NCBI RefSeq assembly: GCF_947179165.1
Contig: NC_077242.1
Span: 28,581,097 to 28,645,096, forward strand
DNA: 64,000 nucleotides
From: Solanum dulcamara
Lineage: Eukaryota > Streptophyta > Magnoliopsida > Solanales > Solanaceae
Reading direction: 5' to 3'
In this document: positions 43,911 through 58,100 of the stretch, in pieces
Layout of the letters: every line of letters starts with the position of its first letter
How positions within the stretch are numbered: the stretch's first letter is position 1
Made by a program: the position numbers and the translations under genes
Notes under the pieces: generated by a model
What the model saw: the letters and a program-made list of their open reading frames with translations, nothing else
What the model was told of the DNA's origin: nothing
Database searches by the model: none

Positions 43911-46900
43911 ATGCCTCCTAAACATTCAGCTAGTCAGAGGAACGCTGCCAGCACTGAGGTTCCACAGTAAGTGATGCCTCCACGGAGAACTAAGGGCCGA
44001 CCTGCAAGTTCTACAGAGGTACCCCAAGTACCTACTGTTCAGACCATTCCTACTTCTGAGAAAGATTTTCGAGAAGCGATTGTTATGCTCACCCAGTTAG
44101 TGGCTGCTCGAAATAGTAGCCAGAGTTCACCAACTCCTAGCTCTAGTTATCAAGAGTCGTCTGCTTCCACGAGGATTAGAGATTTTCTGAGAATGAATCC
44201 GCCGGTCTTCACGGGTTCCAACATTGATGAAGACCCCTAAAATTTCATTGATGAGATGTGGAAGATACTAAAAGCGATGCATTCTACAGAGATCGATGGG
44301 GTTGAGTTGGTGTCTTATCAGCTCCAGGATGTGGCAAATGTCTGGTATAACCAGTGGGAAGAAAGTAGTGGTGAGGATGCAGAGCCTGCTCTTTGGGATG
44401 AGTTTGAAAGAGCATTTCTTGATAACTTCTTTCCCCAAGAGCTACGTGAAGCAAAAATTGAGGAGTTTGTGAACCTCAAGCAGGAGAGTATGACTGTGAA
44501 TGAGTATAGTTTGAAGTTTATTCAGTTGTCCAAATATGCTCCAGAAATGATTCCTCATATGAGGTCTAAGATGAGGAAGTTTGTCTCTGGTCTAGGCAAA
44601 CATGTAAAGAAAGAATGTAAGGCAATGCTAATGATTTATGATATGGATTTTTCTAGATTGATGGTGTATGCTTAGCAGGTTGAGGATGAAAAGAAAAAGG
44701 ATCGAGAGGAACACCTAAGCAAGAAGGCTAAGTCTGCTAGGCATGAGAACGAGCAGAAGCAAGGGAAGGGTAACAAGTCTTTCTTTCAGAAAAGGTCTTC
44801 CAATTATGCACCTTCCCCAACAAATTCTTTCACACCTAATACTAGGTATGATCAGAGATCGCTAAGTCACTAAAACTTCCGATCCCAGGGTTCTCAGTCC
44901 CAATTAAGTGTGGCTCAAGGTTCTAAAAGAAAACCACCATGTGCTAGATATGGGAGGCTCCATTTGGGAGAGTGTCGTGTGGGCACCAATGCTTGCTACG
45001 GATGTGGAAAGATAGGTCACTTCCAGAATGAGTGTCCTTCAAAGAGACAGGGAGATGGAAGTAGTAGAGCTCAGTTTTCTTCTGCAGCTCCATAGAATAG
45101 AGGTAATCATAGAGGTGCAGCTTCAAGTGCAGGTGGGGGAACCAACCGTCTGTATGCTATGGGTAGTTACCAAGACCAAGAGAATGCACCCGATATTGTT
45201 ACTAGTATGCTCTGAGTCCTTTCTTTTGATGTGTATGCATTACTTGATCTGGGTGCTACATTATCTTTTGTGACTCCTTACCTGGCTAGTAAATTTGAAA
45301 TCCTTCCTGAGTGTCTTCTTGAGCCTTTCAGCGTGTCTACTTCTGTTGGTGAGTCTATCTTAGCTGAGAGGGTCTATAGAGATTGTACTGTGTCAATCTA
45401 TCACAGGGATACCATGGCTGACTTAATTGAGTTAGACATGGTTGATTTTGATGTGATTCTTGGTATGGAATGACTTTATTCTTGTTATGCTTCAGTTGAT
45501 TATAGGACCCGAATTGTCAAGTTTCAATCTCCAAATGAGCCTATCTTAGAGTGGAAAGGGAATTCTGTAGTGCCTAGGGGTAAATTTATTTCATACCTTA
45601 AGGCCAGAAAATTAATCTCTAAGGGATGTATATATCATATAGTCCGAGTCAAAAATATTAATTATCAGACTCCATCTCTTGAGTCAGTTCCCATTGTGAA
45701 TGAGTTTCCTGAAGTCTTTCCTGAGGATCTACCCGGAATCCCTCCTGATAGAGAGATAGACTTTGGTATTGATGTCCTTCCTGATACACAACCTATCTCC
45801 ATTCCTCCTTATAGGATGGCTCCTGCTGAGTTAAAAAAGTTGAAAGAACAACTGAAAGACCTCCTAGATAAGGGGTTTATTAGGACAAGTGTCTCACCTT
45901 GGGGCGCTCCTGTCTTATTCGTGCAAAAGAAAGATGGGTCCCTTAGAATGTGTATTGATTACCGACAACTAAACAAGGTCACCATAAAGAACAAGTATCC
46001 TTTCCCCAGAATAGATGATTTATTTGACCAACTTCAGGGTGCCACATGCTTCTCTAAGATAGACCTCAGATCAGGCTATCACCAGTTGAAAGTGAGAGAA
46101 TATGACATCCTGAAGATGGCTTTTCAAACCCGCTATGGTCATTTTGAGTTTCTTGTTATGTCCTTTGGATTGACAAATGCCCCAGCAGTTTTTATGGACC
46201 TCATGAACCGGGTATTCAAGCCATACCTAGATACGTTTGTAATTGTCTTCATCGATGATATTTTGGTCTACTCTAGAAGTAAGAGTGAGCATGCTAATCA
46301 CCTTAGGATTGTCCTTCAAACTCTTAAAGAGGAGGAGTTGTATGCTAAGTTTTCGAAGTGTGAGTTTTGGCTTGAGTCTGTAGCATTCCTAGGCCATATT
46401 ATATCTGGTGATGGAATTCAAGTTGATACTCAAAAGATTGAGGCAGTTAAGAACTGGCCCCGACCCACCTCTCCAACCAACATAAGGAGTTTCTTAGGTT
46501 TGGCTGGTTACTACAGGAGGTTTGTTGAGGGATTTTCATCCATATCCTCACCATTGACTAAGCTGACTTAGAAGAAGGCTAAGTTTCAATGGTCTGATGC
46601 TTGTGAGAAAAGTTTTCAAGAGTTGAAAGCTAGATTGACTACTGCTCCAATACTATCCCTACCCAAAGGAACAGATGGTTTTGTAATCTATTGTGATGCT
46701 TCAAGAGTTGGGTTGGGATGTGTATTGATGCAGAAAGGAAAGGTCATTGCCTATGCCTCCAGGCAGCTTAAGACTCATGAGAGGAACTACCCCACTCATG
46801 ACCTTGAGTTGGAAGTTGTGGTATTTTGTCTTAAAATCTGGCGTCACTATCTTTATGGTGTACATGTGGATGTGTTCACAGACCATAATAGCTTACAGTA

Positions 46901-48637
46901 TGTATTCAGCCAGAAGGAGCTGAATTTGAGACAGAGGAGATGGATAGAGTTGCTCAAGGATTATGACATGAGCATTCTCTACCACCCACGTAAAGCAAAT
47001 ATAGTTGATGATACTCTTAGCAGGTTATCTATAGGGAGTACAACCCATGTGGAAGCAGAAAAGAAGGAGTTGGCAAAGGAAGTGTATAGACTTGCACATT
47101 TGGGAGTTCAACTTATTGACTCTAGTGAGGGTGGTGCAATAGTACGAAATGGAGCTGAATCATCTCTGATTGCAGAGGTGAAAGAAAAGAAAGATCAGGA
47201 TCCCATTCTTCTTCAACTGAAGGATGAGGTTTATAAGCAGAAGGTAATGGCTTTTACCAAAGGGGGAGATGGAGTGTTGAGATATCAAGAAAGATTATAT
47301 GTTCCAAGTATTGATGGTATTCGGGAGAGAATCATGAAAGAAGCACATAATTCTAAGTATTCCATCCATCCAGGTTGAACAAAGATATATCATGACTTGA
47401 GAGAAGTATACTGGTGGAGTGGAATGAAGAGAGATATAGCAGAGTTTGTGTCCAAGTGCCCGAATTGCCAACAAGTTAAAGTTGAGCACCAAAGGCCTTG
47501 TGGAGTAGCTCAGAACATAGAGATCCCAGAATGGAAGTGGAAAATGATCAATATGGACTTCATTACCGGTTTACCACGAACCCACAAACAACATGACTCT
47601 ATTTGGATGATTGTGGATAGGATGACCAAATCGGCCCATTTCTTGTCGGTTAAGACTATGAACACTGCAGAGGATTATGCCAAACTGTATCTTAGAGAGA
47701 TTTTTAGACTGCATGGAGTTCCTTTGTCTATCATCTCTGATAGGGGAGCTCAATTTACTGCTCAGTTTTGGAAGTCATTTCAGAAGGGCTTGGGTTCAAG
47801 AGTGAACCTTAGTACTGCTTTTCATCCGCAAACAGATGGCCAGGCAGAGCGTACGATACAGACTTTGGAGGATATGTTAAGAGCTTGTTTCATTGACTTC
47901 AAAGGTAATTGGGATGATTATTTACCTCTTATTGAGTTTGCATACAATAATAGTTTCCATTCGAGTATTCAAATGGCTCCTTATGAAGCTCTCTATGGGA
48001 GGAGATGTAGATCACCAATTGGGTTGTTCGAAGTTGGTGAAGCTGAGTTGATTGGACCAGACTTGGTTCACCAAGCTATGGAGAAGGTGAAAACCATACA
48101 AGAGAGGTTGAGGACTGCTCAAAGTCGCCAGAAATCCTACACTGATGTTAGGAGAAGAGATTTGGAGTTCGAAGTGTACGATTGGGTATACTTGAAAGTT
48201 TCACCCATGAAGGGTGTGATGAGATTTGGAAAAAAGGGAAGCTTAGTCCCCGCTACATTGGTTCTTATCAGATTATAAGGAGGGTAGGTAACGTAGCTTA
48301 TGAACTGGAGTTGCCCCCAGAATTAGTTGTTATTCATCCCGTGTTTCACATCTCTATGCTTAAGAAGTGTTTGGGAGATCCTTCACTTGTTGTCCCAGCT
48401 GAGAGCATTGGGGTGAAAGCGAGTTTGAGTTATGAAGAGATTTCAGTTCAAATTCTTGATCATCAGGTTCGCAAATTAAGAACTAAGGAAGTGGCATCTG
48501 TCAAAGTCCTATGGCGAAATCAATTTGTTGAAGAGGCTACATGGGAAGCTGAAGAAGATATGAAGTCTAACTATCCTCATCTATTTGTGCCTTCTGATGA
48601 CGATATTCAAGGTAATATTCCTTACTTCTACCTTTGA
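43911..48637 (+). pseudogene. gag-pol: E4 Gypsy gag-pol, one frame with nine stops
   Basis: A single reading frame of 1576 codons encoding gag, protease, RT, RNase H, integrase and chromodomain. It is broken by in-frame stops at 43968, 44238, 44673, 44871, 45093, 45213, 45471, 46569 and 47376, and by a 1-bp loss in a G run near 48236. Gag: CYGCGKIGHFQNEC knuckle (about 44992-45033). PR: YALLDLGATLSFVTP (DLG). [32 protein letters not shown]. RNase H: YCDAS, DLELEVV, FTDHNS, VDDTLSR (all acids kept). IN: CPNCQQVK, MDFITGLP, SDRG, GQAERT (DDE intact). Chromodomain: VRKLRTKEVASVKVLWRNQ. Except for the stops, it is the best preserved Gypsy in the window. It cannot make its own proteins. Confidence 0.95.
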
Positions 48638-48765
48638 GTCGATGTTTATTCTTGAGTTTGAGTCATTGACCATTTGAGTATCAGAGTTTTTGAGAAATTG
48701 ATGTATTGATGATATTCATTCTTTATGTCTCCTATTTTCATCTTCATTCGAGGACGAATGATCCC

Positions 48766-48778
48766 AAGGGGGAGATAT
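48766..48778 (+). other. E4 polypurine tract
   Basis: AAGGGGGAGATAT directly abuts the 3' LTR start TGTAACAACC, 128 bp after the gag-pol stop. Confidence 0.9.
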
Positions 48779-50280
48779 TGTAACAACCCCTAAAATGTTG
48801 TATATCGGTATTTCAATTCCCGAAGAAAATAATACAGCCTCTATAATTTGGGCATAACTTTTCATAGGTTGGTCCAAATTAGGTGATTAAAATTTCTGGG
48901 TAACCACAACATCCTTACCTACAACTTTTATGAATAATATATCTTAATATTCGGAGTATAATTAGGTCAAATAAATTAATCTTTGCAAGATATAGTACTG
49001 TGACGGAATTCAGTGTTTATAGAAGAAATTCATATCTCACTATAGTTTGCTTCAAATTGGTTGATTCTTGAACGATATAAAACTATACTTTCATATCTAC
49101 AATTCTTATGAAGACACCAAATCCTAATAAGGAATTTATCTTAATCAAACGCAGCTTCGAAAAAGAGTATTCTGTTAAAAAGAACTCATTTTACCTACCA
49201 TGGAAAGATCTAGATACATTTGACATCACTCATGACATAAATTGTCCTCCATTTAACATCATCCATGACATCAATATATTCCATTAAATTTTCAGATTTT
49301 TCTTTATAATTATTTTATTTATTGTTAGGTCCCTCTTTCTCACCTATAAATACCCACCTTATTTCCTCATTTTATTCATCAAGCTTTCTTAAGCAACTCT
49401 TCTCTCTATATACTTTTTCTCAAATATAGTTTTAGTTTTAGTAGTATAAAAATACTACTCCGGTGATTCTTATACTCCGGGTAGTACACAAAACGCTCTG
49501 GCGAGAAAAAAAGGCTAGGGGTCCAAAAGTGTTTTAATTCGGAGTAAAGCCTCGGATTTAAGGTATGTAAGACTTTCATAGCATTGGATTGAATTCATCC
49601 ATGCGTCCAATATTTAAATTCATTATAATTGATTTATATTTGAGTTTTATCCAAATCTTGAATTCTAAATGAATTAATTCTTCTTCTATTGAGTTTGATA
49701 TATTTATGCATTAATATTATTGTTGTTATCTCTCATATTATTGGAATTATTGTTCATGGCCACTTTCCCATAAATCCTAATTGATTTGATGTTCATGAAT
49801 ATTTTTACACATTGTTTTGAGTAAAAATGTTGGCTTTTTATTATTTTCATTGATAAAAAGAAAGTTATATGAATTAATACTATATATGTATTTTATTGAG
49901 TTTTGAAAGAGAAAAAGAGTTGAGTTTGAATGAATTTGAGCAAATGATATTTTGAGCAAGATGTTTTGATGAGAAGTAAATGATGTTTTTAGAAGTATAA
50001 TGATTGATGAACATGAAATGAGATGAGTTTGATAATTTAAATTAAAGTCCAATGAGACTAGATGATGAGTTTAATATGAGCACATATTTTGGGAGTAGTA
50101 TTGAGCACCGAGTTGGGTAAGAGTTTAATTGACTCAAACCCCAGAACTACGTAGCCAGCGTAGGATGGAGGCTATGTCTCTTAAGTCCCAAAAAGAGGAC
50201 TTTGATGAGTGGATCCAAGACGGTGATGTCCTTTACCCTGGCAAGGTATTGGGTAGATGTGGCTCTGACATCGCTTCGTT
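48779..50280 (+). mobile_element. E4 3' LTR (LTR B), truncated
   Basis: Matches LTR A from its first base to 50280 (about 1.5 kb; scattered substitutions), then switches abruptly to sequence homologous to 40724 onward at the tetranucleotide TTGT. The last ~640 bp of the LTR are missing here. Confidence 0.9.
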
Positions 50281-51101
50281 GTGGATCTTTTTGGTGGACC
50301 TTTTATATTAAAATAGTTTTATTAGATATTAAGTATGTTGTTGATGTTGTAGCTCATTTTGAATTGATTTGACAGCAAATAGTGTTGGTTAATAGTTGTA
50401 TATCAAATTGCATTTTATTTTGACAAGTGAAAGCAGAAATTACAGGTTTCTACATCTGATTAATTTTTTTAGAAAATCAACAGACAAGGTTGATTTGTCT
50501 ATCATTTTTTTGGGAAAAACAACATGAAGAAACCCCCAGATAAACGACATGGTCCATACGTTTGTTCTAGAAAATAAAGAACAAACCGATAGACAAAATG
50601 GATTGCCTAGGTTTCTTTATCTTACAGTTTTCCATAAAACTAATGGACAGACCGATCATGTCCATTGACGTTGCTTTTTCATGTCAGTTGATGATTAAAA
50701 AATAAAAATAGAGTAAAAATTAAAGATGACGAACAAGATTGGGATAAAATGACATCATCCATTGGTATCAACAAGTGATGAGCCAAAAATTGCTGAGTGT
50801 AAGTGCATCAATTTTCACCTAGATTTGTTCAATTAACCAATGGACAGTGTTGATTTTAGTCCTCGATTTTAGGTAATTTTTAGTAGTGTATTTCTCTCTC
50901 ACCTGAATCCACTCGCTCTCACTCTCCTTTTGTTTTTGCTTCTCTCACTCAGTCGCTCCCTCTTCTCTTCCTCTCTCGGTTCTCTCTCCATCTCTCACCC
51001 CCCCTCTTTCTCTGTATTTTTTTATTTCACTATATTATACTCCATAGTAGAGAAGTACAATTCATTCACATCACTTCTCTCTCCCAATCTCGCTCGCCTC
51101 T
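50279..51101 (+). repeat. Duplicate of E4 left flank
   Basis: This 823-bp stretch matches 40724-41546 with about a dozen differences by eye: the right end of the CACTA remnant, the CT-rich tract and the TSD CCTCT. With LTR C it forms the second copy of a tandem duplication. Confidence 0.9.
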
Positions 51102-53012
51102 TGTAACAACTCCTAAAATATTGTATATCGGTATTTCAATTCCCGACAAAAATAATACAGCCTCTGTAATTTGGGCATAACTTTTCATAGGTTGGTCCAA
51201 ATTAGGTGATTCAAATTTCTGGATAACCACAACATCCTTACCTACAACTTTCATAAAGAACATATCTTAATATTCAGAGTATAATGAGGTAAAATAAATT
51301 AATCTTTGCAAGATATAGTACTGTGATGGAATTGAGTGTTTATAGAAGAAAATTCATATCTCTCTATAGGTTGCTCCAAATTGGTTGATTCTTGAACGAT
51401 ATGAAACTATACTTCCATAAATACAATTCTTATGAAGACACCAAATCCTAATAAGGAATTTATCTTAATCAAACACAGCTCCGAAAAAGAATATTCTGTT
51501 AAAAAGAACTCATCTTACCTACCATGGAAAGATCTAGATACATTTGACATCACTCATGACATAAATTGTCCTCCATTTAACATCATCCATGACATCAATA
51601 TATTCCATTAAATTTTCAGATTTTTCTTTATAATTATTTTATTTATTGTTAGGTCCCTCTTTCCCATCTATAAATACCCATCTTATTTCCTCATTTTATT
51701 CATCAAGCTTTCTTAAGCAACTCTTCTCTCTATATACTTTTTCTCAAATATAGTTTTAGTTTTAGTAGTATAAAAATACTACTCCGGTGATTCTTATACT
51801 CCGGGTAGTACACAAAATGCTCCGGCGAGAAGAAAAGGCTAGGGGTCCAAAAGTGTTTTAATTCGGAGTAAAGCTTCGGATTTAAGGTTTGTAAGGCTTT
51901 CATAGCATTGGATTGAGTTCATCCATGCGCCCAATATTTAAATTCATTATAATTGATTTATATTTGAGTTTTATCCAAATCTTGAATTCTAAATGAAATA
52001 ATTCTTCTTCTATTGAGTTTGATATATTTATGCATTAATATTATTGTTGTTATCTCTCATATTATTGGAATTATTGTTCATTGCCACTTTCGCATGAATC
52101 CTAATTGATTTGATGTTCATAAATATTTTTACACATTATTTTGAGTAAAGATGTTGGCTTTTTTATTATTTTCATTGATAAAAAGAAAGTTATATGAATT
52201 AATACTATATATGTATTTTATTGAGTTTTGAAAGAGCAAAAGAGTTGAGTTTGAATGAATTTGAGCAAATGATATTTTGAGCAAGATGTTTCGATGAGAA
52301 GTAAATGATGTTTTTAGAAGTATAATGATTGATGAACATGAAATGAGATGAGTTTGATGATTTAAATTAAAGTCCAATGAGACTAGATGATGAGTTTAAT
52401 ATGAGCATATATTTTGGGAGTAGTATTGAGCACCGAGTTGGGTAAGAGTTTAATTGACTCAAACCCAAAACTATGTAGCCAGCGTAGGATGGAGGCTATG
52501 TCTCTTAAGTCCCAAAAAGAGGACTTTGATGAGTGGATCCAAGACGGTGATGTCCTTTACCCTGGCAAGATATTGGATGAATGTGGCAACGACATCGCTT
52601 TGTTGTATCATCGCTAGCTCATAAGTGATGGTTGTCGGTTAGAGAAACTCCCAACTGAGTAAGCATTGCTTATTACTATTATTTTTATATTTTAAACTTG
52701 CATTACATATTGATGTTGAGATAATGTTGAGTTTTGAGCTGAGTTTTCTCGAGAGGAGTTTATTGATATATGTCCTTGCCTTCCTGCCATTTTACATACT
52801 CGTACATTCCACGTACTGACGTTATTCGACCTGCATCGTTTTATGATGTAGATACAGATGTTAGAGATCCTCAACAGGCGTTTCGTTGAAGATCATTATT
52901 TTTCAGCTATTTGGTGAGTCCTTCTTATATTCGGAGGAACTCTTTATCCTTTAATTATTGTTGAGTATTATATTTCTTTTAAGGTAGCCATGGACATGTC
53001 ATTGGCACCATC
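51102..53012 (+). mobile_element. LTR C (E4 family), left part
   Basis: Third copy of the E4 LTR, preceded by CCTCT (51097-51101). It is interrupted by E5 after CCATC (53008-53012) and resumes at 61893. Combined length without E5 and one TSD copy is 2147 bp, equal to LTR A. No PBS or coding region follows its end, so it is a solo LTR. Confidence 0.9.
53008..53012 (+). repeat. Left TSD of E5
   Basis: CCATC is repeated at 61888-61892; LTR A reads through uninterrupted ('caccatctaagag'), confirming the insertion point. Confidence 0.95.
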
Positions 53013-55087
53013 TATCACGACCCAAAAACTGAGGTCATGATGGCACACATCTTAAAACCCAATCTGATGTGTAACCCTAAAAATAAAACTCATATAAGAC
53101 TCCCAAAGGGGAAAGTGATGCCACGATTTAAATAAAAAGAAAAAAAAACAATGAAGAAATTATCCCAAAACTTGGTGTCATAAGTATAAAGAGCATCTAA
53201 TACAAGGTTCGAATCTGAAGATACAACATAAGTCTCTGAATAATACAAAAGACTGAAAAATAAAGATAGACTAGTGACGATTCAAATTCTGGGACCTCAC
53301 CACTAATCTGAGAATACACAATCCGCTAGAATATTAACTGCCACGTGGGGTACCCCGACTAGTATCTGCATCAAAAAGGGACACAGAAGTAGGGGTGAGT
53401 ACAATTCACATGTACTCAGTAGGTTTTAGCTGACTGAGTATAAGGAATTAATCAAACCTATTAAATAAACTAAGGAACGCATCCACCTGCATACAGAAAA
53501 GTCTCACTTCGGCATCGGTGCCGCCAGTTTATATATATATTGACGCGAGAAAAGTAAACCCATAATAACAGCTCATAATCACAATTAACCAGATAATTCA
53601 AGCAGTACAAATATCAATGAAATGCAATGCAATATGATGATGCAATGATGTGGTGGTACGGTGGAATCAAGACTGTCGCACAGACTGTCGTATACACCTG
53701 CTGAGCTGTGCTACCAAGCAGGGCCCATGGGGGTCTCACAAACCATATACCTCAATCACAATATCTCATTATCCTTGCCACCTCCTCGTGGTCAAGGATC
53801 ACAATGCATCCACTACCCTGCCGAAAAGCCGCCTCGGTCAGGGACTCAAGATACAAAGGTTGAGATCACAATGCATCCACTACCCTGCCGGAAAACTGCC
53901 TCGGTCAGGGACTCAAGATACAAAGGTTTAAAGGTGTTTCATTTTCTTTTTCAAAAAGAATTTCCATACTTCTCAACTTCCCATGTTTCATGATATGATG
54001 AATGAGGATGAATGCATCAAAACACATATAGCATGGAAGTAATATTCAACTCACATGTGGTATAAGGTTCAAAGTTCTCAAAACTTAACCTACACATGAT
54101 ATTCACCCTCAATAAATAGTAACGGGAAGGAAACACTTTCTTTTAAATATTCACCCCTTTCTCAACAATATTTCAATACTCAAGTATGCTAAAAAAAACC
54201 AACTCAATCTCTCAGGAGGCATCACAAGTCAAATAATATACTCAAGCCTCTCTCTTAGGCAAATCACAAATCACATGCTCTCAAAGCAAATAAGATAACA
54301 AACAAGGCCCCCACACGGGCTATGTAATACGAATAAACCCCCACACGGCAACACATTAATAAATAAGCCCCCCCCACGGGCATCACAATATATATAACAT
54401 TCTCAACTCATACTACAACCCCATCCCAAAGTCTATAACATATGAATGACTAATTACCCCATCTCAATCTCAAAGAAAGATAGCCAAACCTACCTCAATT
54501 GCCGAAACCGCACTCGAATACCTCAACCGGAAAAGCAACTCTCGAATTCAGTGCTCGGAATGACAACCCACTATCAATAATGAAACATACACGTCACAAG
54601 GAGTCCAATGACACCCATATTGATAGGTTTCGGAACTGGGGGTAAAATGGTCAAAAAATTAACTATTTTCGAAAAGGGTCAAATCTAGAAATTTATTGAA
54701 CAATCCCATTCTATTGGTAATAAGGAACTCATGGTGGAAAACCCATACAAATAGAGATCAAAACGAGTTGAAAATCACAATTTTCCTTAAATTCGGATTA
54801 GGGAAGAAACAAAGATTTTTGGGGTTTGAAACTAAAATTTAAGAGTTAAAATCGTCAAAAACTTAATGAAAAGGGAAGGTTTTAGATCAAAAATCACTTA
54901 CCCAACACTTTGCCTCAAAAATCTCTTCTCAAATCACCTCAAGGAGTTCAAGAACTCAAACAAATGATGAAAAATATTGAAATGGGAAGAAAGGGGCATT
55001 TTCTGCCCAAAAAGTTATTGTTCACGCGTGTTACTGTTCACGCGTGTTTTGTACAAATTTTCGAAAATCATCCTCAAGGTCATTACA
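53013..55087 (-). mobile_element. E5 3' LTR
   Basis: 2075 bp. On the plus strand it starts TATCACGACCC (terminal CA mutated) and ends CATTACA, i.e. minus-strand TGTAATGACC...GTGATA. It contains two copies of a 67-bp unit (about 53797-53929), hydrophobic-free T/A-rich sequence and 'gggcatcac'/'cccccacacgg' motifs. The 93- and 110-codon open stretches at 53650-53993 are read-through of the repeat, not genes. Confidence 0.9.
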
Positions 55088-55115
55088 ATATCCACCACTA
55101 AAAAGGATGTTCGTC

Positions 55116-58100
55116 CTAGAACATAAGATAAAATAAAGTACCTGGGGTCTCAAAAAGCTGAGGGTACCGAGCCTGCATATCAGACTCTAACTCCCAAGTC
55201 GCCTCCTCAGCAGGCCGATGCTGCCACTACACCTTGACCGAAGCGACCTCCTTGGTCCTGAGTCTACGAAGCCGCCTATCTAGAATAACTGTCGGCTCCT
55301 CCTCATAAGTCAAATCCGGACTCAACTCTACCGCATCATAAGAAATCACATGAGACTCATCCGGTATGTACTTGCGAAGCATGGAAACATGAAACACCGG
55401 ATGGACAGCTGACAATTTAGGGGGTAAGGCCAACTTATACGCCACTCCACCTACTCTCCTCAGGATTTCAAATGGGCCAACAAACCTTGGGCTAAGCTTG
55501 CCCTTCTTTCCGAACCTCATCACACCCTTCATGGGCGATATTTTAAGCCACACGCAATCACCCACCATGAACTCTAAGGGACGAACCCTCCTATCAGCAT
55601 AACTCTTCTGACGACTTTGAGCTGTCAATAGTCTACCTTGAATCAAATGTACCCGCTCCACAGCATCCCTAAGTAAGTCAGTATCTAATGCATCAACCGC
55701 AACAGAATCAAACCATCCAATGGGTGATCGACACCTACGACCATACAATGCCTCAAATGGTGCCATTTGAATGCTGGAGTGATAACTGTTATTATAGGAA
55801 AACTCTGCTAAGGGCAAGTGTTGGTCCCATCGGGCACCAAAATCAATCACACAAGCCCTAAGCATATCCTCCAACACCTGAATAGTCCGCTCGGACTGAC
55901 CATTGGTTTGGGGATGAAATGCTGAACTCATCTCTAGCCGCGTACCCATACCACGCTGTAATGCCTTCCAAAAGTGAGAGGTGAACACTGAACCCCGATC
56001 CGATACAATAGAGATAGGCACCCCATGCAGCCTAACAATCTCACAAAGATAGATCCTAGCTAACTGATCTACATTGTAGCTAGTCTTCACCGGAAGGAAA
56101 TGGGCTGATTTGGTCAATCGATCCACAATCACCCAGACAGAGTCATACTTACCCAATGCCATGGGTAATCCAGACACAAAGTCCATAGTGATATTCTCTC
56201 ATTTCCACTCAGGAATGGGCATCCTTTGCATAGGACCACTCGGTTTCTGATGCTCATACTTCACTTGTTGGCAATTTAAACACTTAGCCACAAAATCAAT
56301 AATGTCTCTCTTCATGCCACAACACCAATAGTGTTGTTTCAAGTCATGAAACATCTTTGCCACTCCCGGGTGAATCGAATACTTGGAACAATGAGCCTCC
56401 TTCAATATCATACGTACCCATTCACTAACCTTGGGCACAAAAATGCGACCATTAATCCTCAAAACTCCTTCCAAATCAAGAGAGGCTGATTTTGCTTCAC
56501 CACTTAACACTTTTTCTCGAATGGCCCTCAACTTTTCATCTTCAAACTGGTGTGTACGAATTTGGTCCATCAAAGTAGACCTAGCCTCCACAAAGGCCAA
56601 AATACCATGATGTGTTGAAATATAAAGTCGGACCAACTGTCTAGCCAATGACTGAACCTCCAATGCCAAAGGCCTCTCCACAGCCTTAAGAAAGGCCAAA
56701 CTACCCATGCTAGATGCTTTGCGACTCAGGGCATCCGCTACCACATTAGCTTTTCCCGGATGATAAAGTATGGTGATGTCATAGTCTTTTAATAACTCTA
56801 ACCACCTACGCTGCCGCATGTTCAGATTCGGCTGAGAAAAGATATACTTAAGGCTATGGTGGTCAGTATAGATCTCGCAAAGCACTCCATAGAGATAATG
56901 CCTCCACAATTTCAGAACAAACACCACCGCTGCTAACTCTAAGTCATGGGTAGGATAGTTCTTCTCATGTACCTTTAACTGTCGAGAAGCATAAGCTATA
57001 ACTCTACCTTTTTGCATCAATACACCACCCAAGCCGACTCTCGAAGCATCACAAAACACAATAAATGCCACGCCCTCCTCGGGTAAGGCTAGAATAGGTG
57101 TTGAAGTCAATAATTCCTAGAGCTTTTGAAAGCTCGCCTTACACTCCTCAGTCCACTGAAATGTCACGGTCTTTTGAGTTAGCCTAGTCAATGAGGCTGC
57201 AATAGAAGAGAATCCTTGAACAAACCAACGATAGTAGCCTGCCAACCCAATAAAACTCCGAATCTCAGTAACCGAAGTAGGCCTAACCCAATCACGAACC
57301 GCTGCAACTTTGGCTGGATCAACCATAATACCATCTTTGGTCACTATATGACCCAAGAATGTCACGGACTCAAGCCAAAACTCACATTTGGAGAATTTTG
57401 CATACAACTTCTCCTCTCTCAATCTCTGAAGGACTGTCCTCAGGTGCCTACCATGATTCGCCTCATTCTTGGAATAAACCAAGATGTCATCAATAAACAC
57501 GATCACAAACGAGTCCAAATAAGGTCGAAATACCCGGTTCATCAACTCCATAAAAGCAGCCGGGGCATTAGTCAACCCGAAGGACATAACCACAAACTCA
57601 TAATGCCCATAACGAGTCCTAAATGCAGTCTTTGGGATATCAGATTCCCGAACTCTCAACTAATGGTAACCCAAGCTCAAATCAATCTTTGAGAACACCG
57701 ATGCACCTTGAAGCTGGTCAAATAAATCATCAATGCGAGGAAGAGGATACTTGTTCTTTATAGTGACTTTGTTCAACTGTCGATAGTCAATACACATCCT
57801 CATAGTACTATCTTTCTTCTTCACAAATAAAACTGGTGCACCCTACGGTGATACACTAGGTCTAATAAACCCTTTCTTCAATAAATCTTCCAATTGTTCT
57901 TTCAACTCTTTCAATTCTGCCAGAGCCATTTGATAAGGAGAAATAGAGATGGGTTTAGTGTCATGCTCCAAATCAATCACAAAATCGATATCACGGTCAG
58001 GAGGAACTCCCGGCAAGTCTGTAGGAAATACATCCATAAACTTTCTCACCACCCTCGTAGTCTCTATATGAGATGACTCCGTGGTGAGATCACATACATG

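Noticed and set aside
57216..57692. Plus-strand 158-codon open frame
   Set aside because: Antisense shadow of the well-supported E5 reverse transcriptase.
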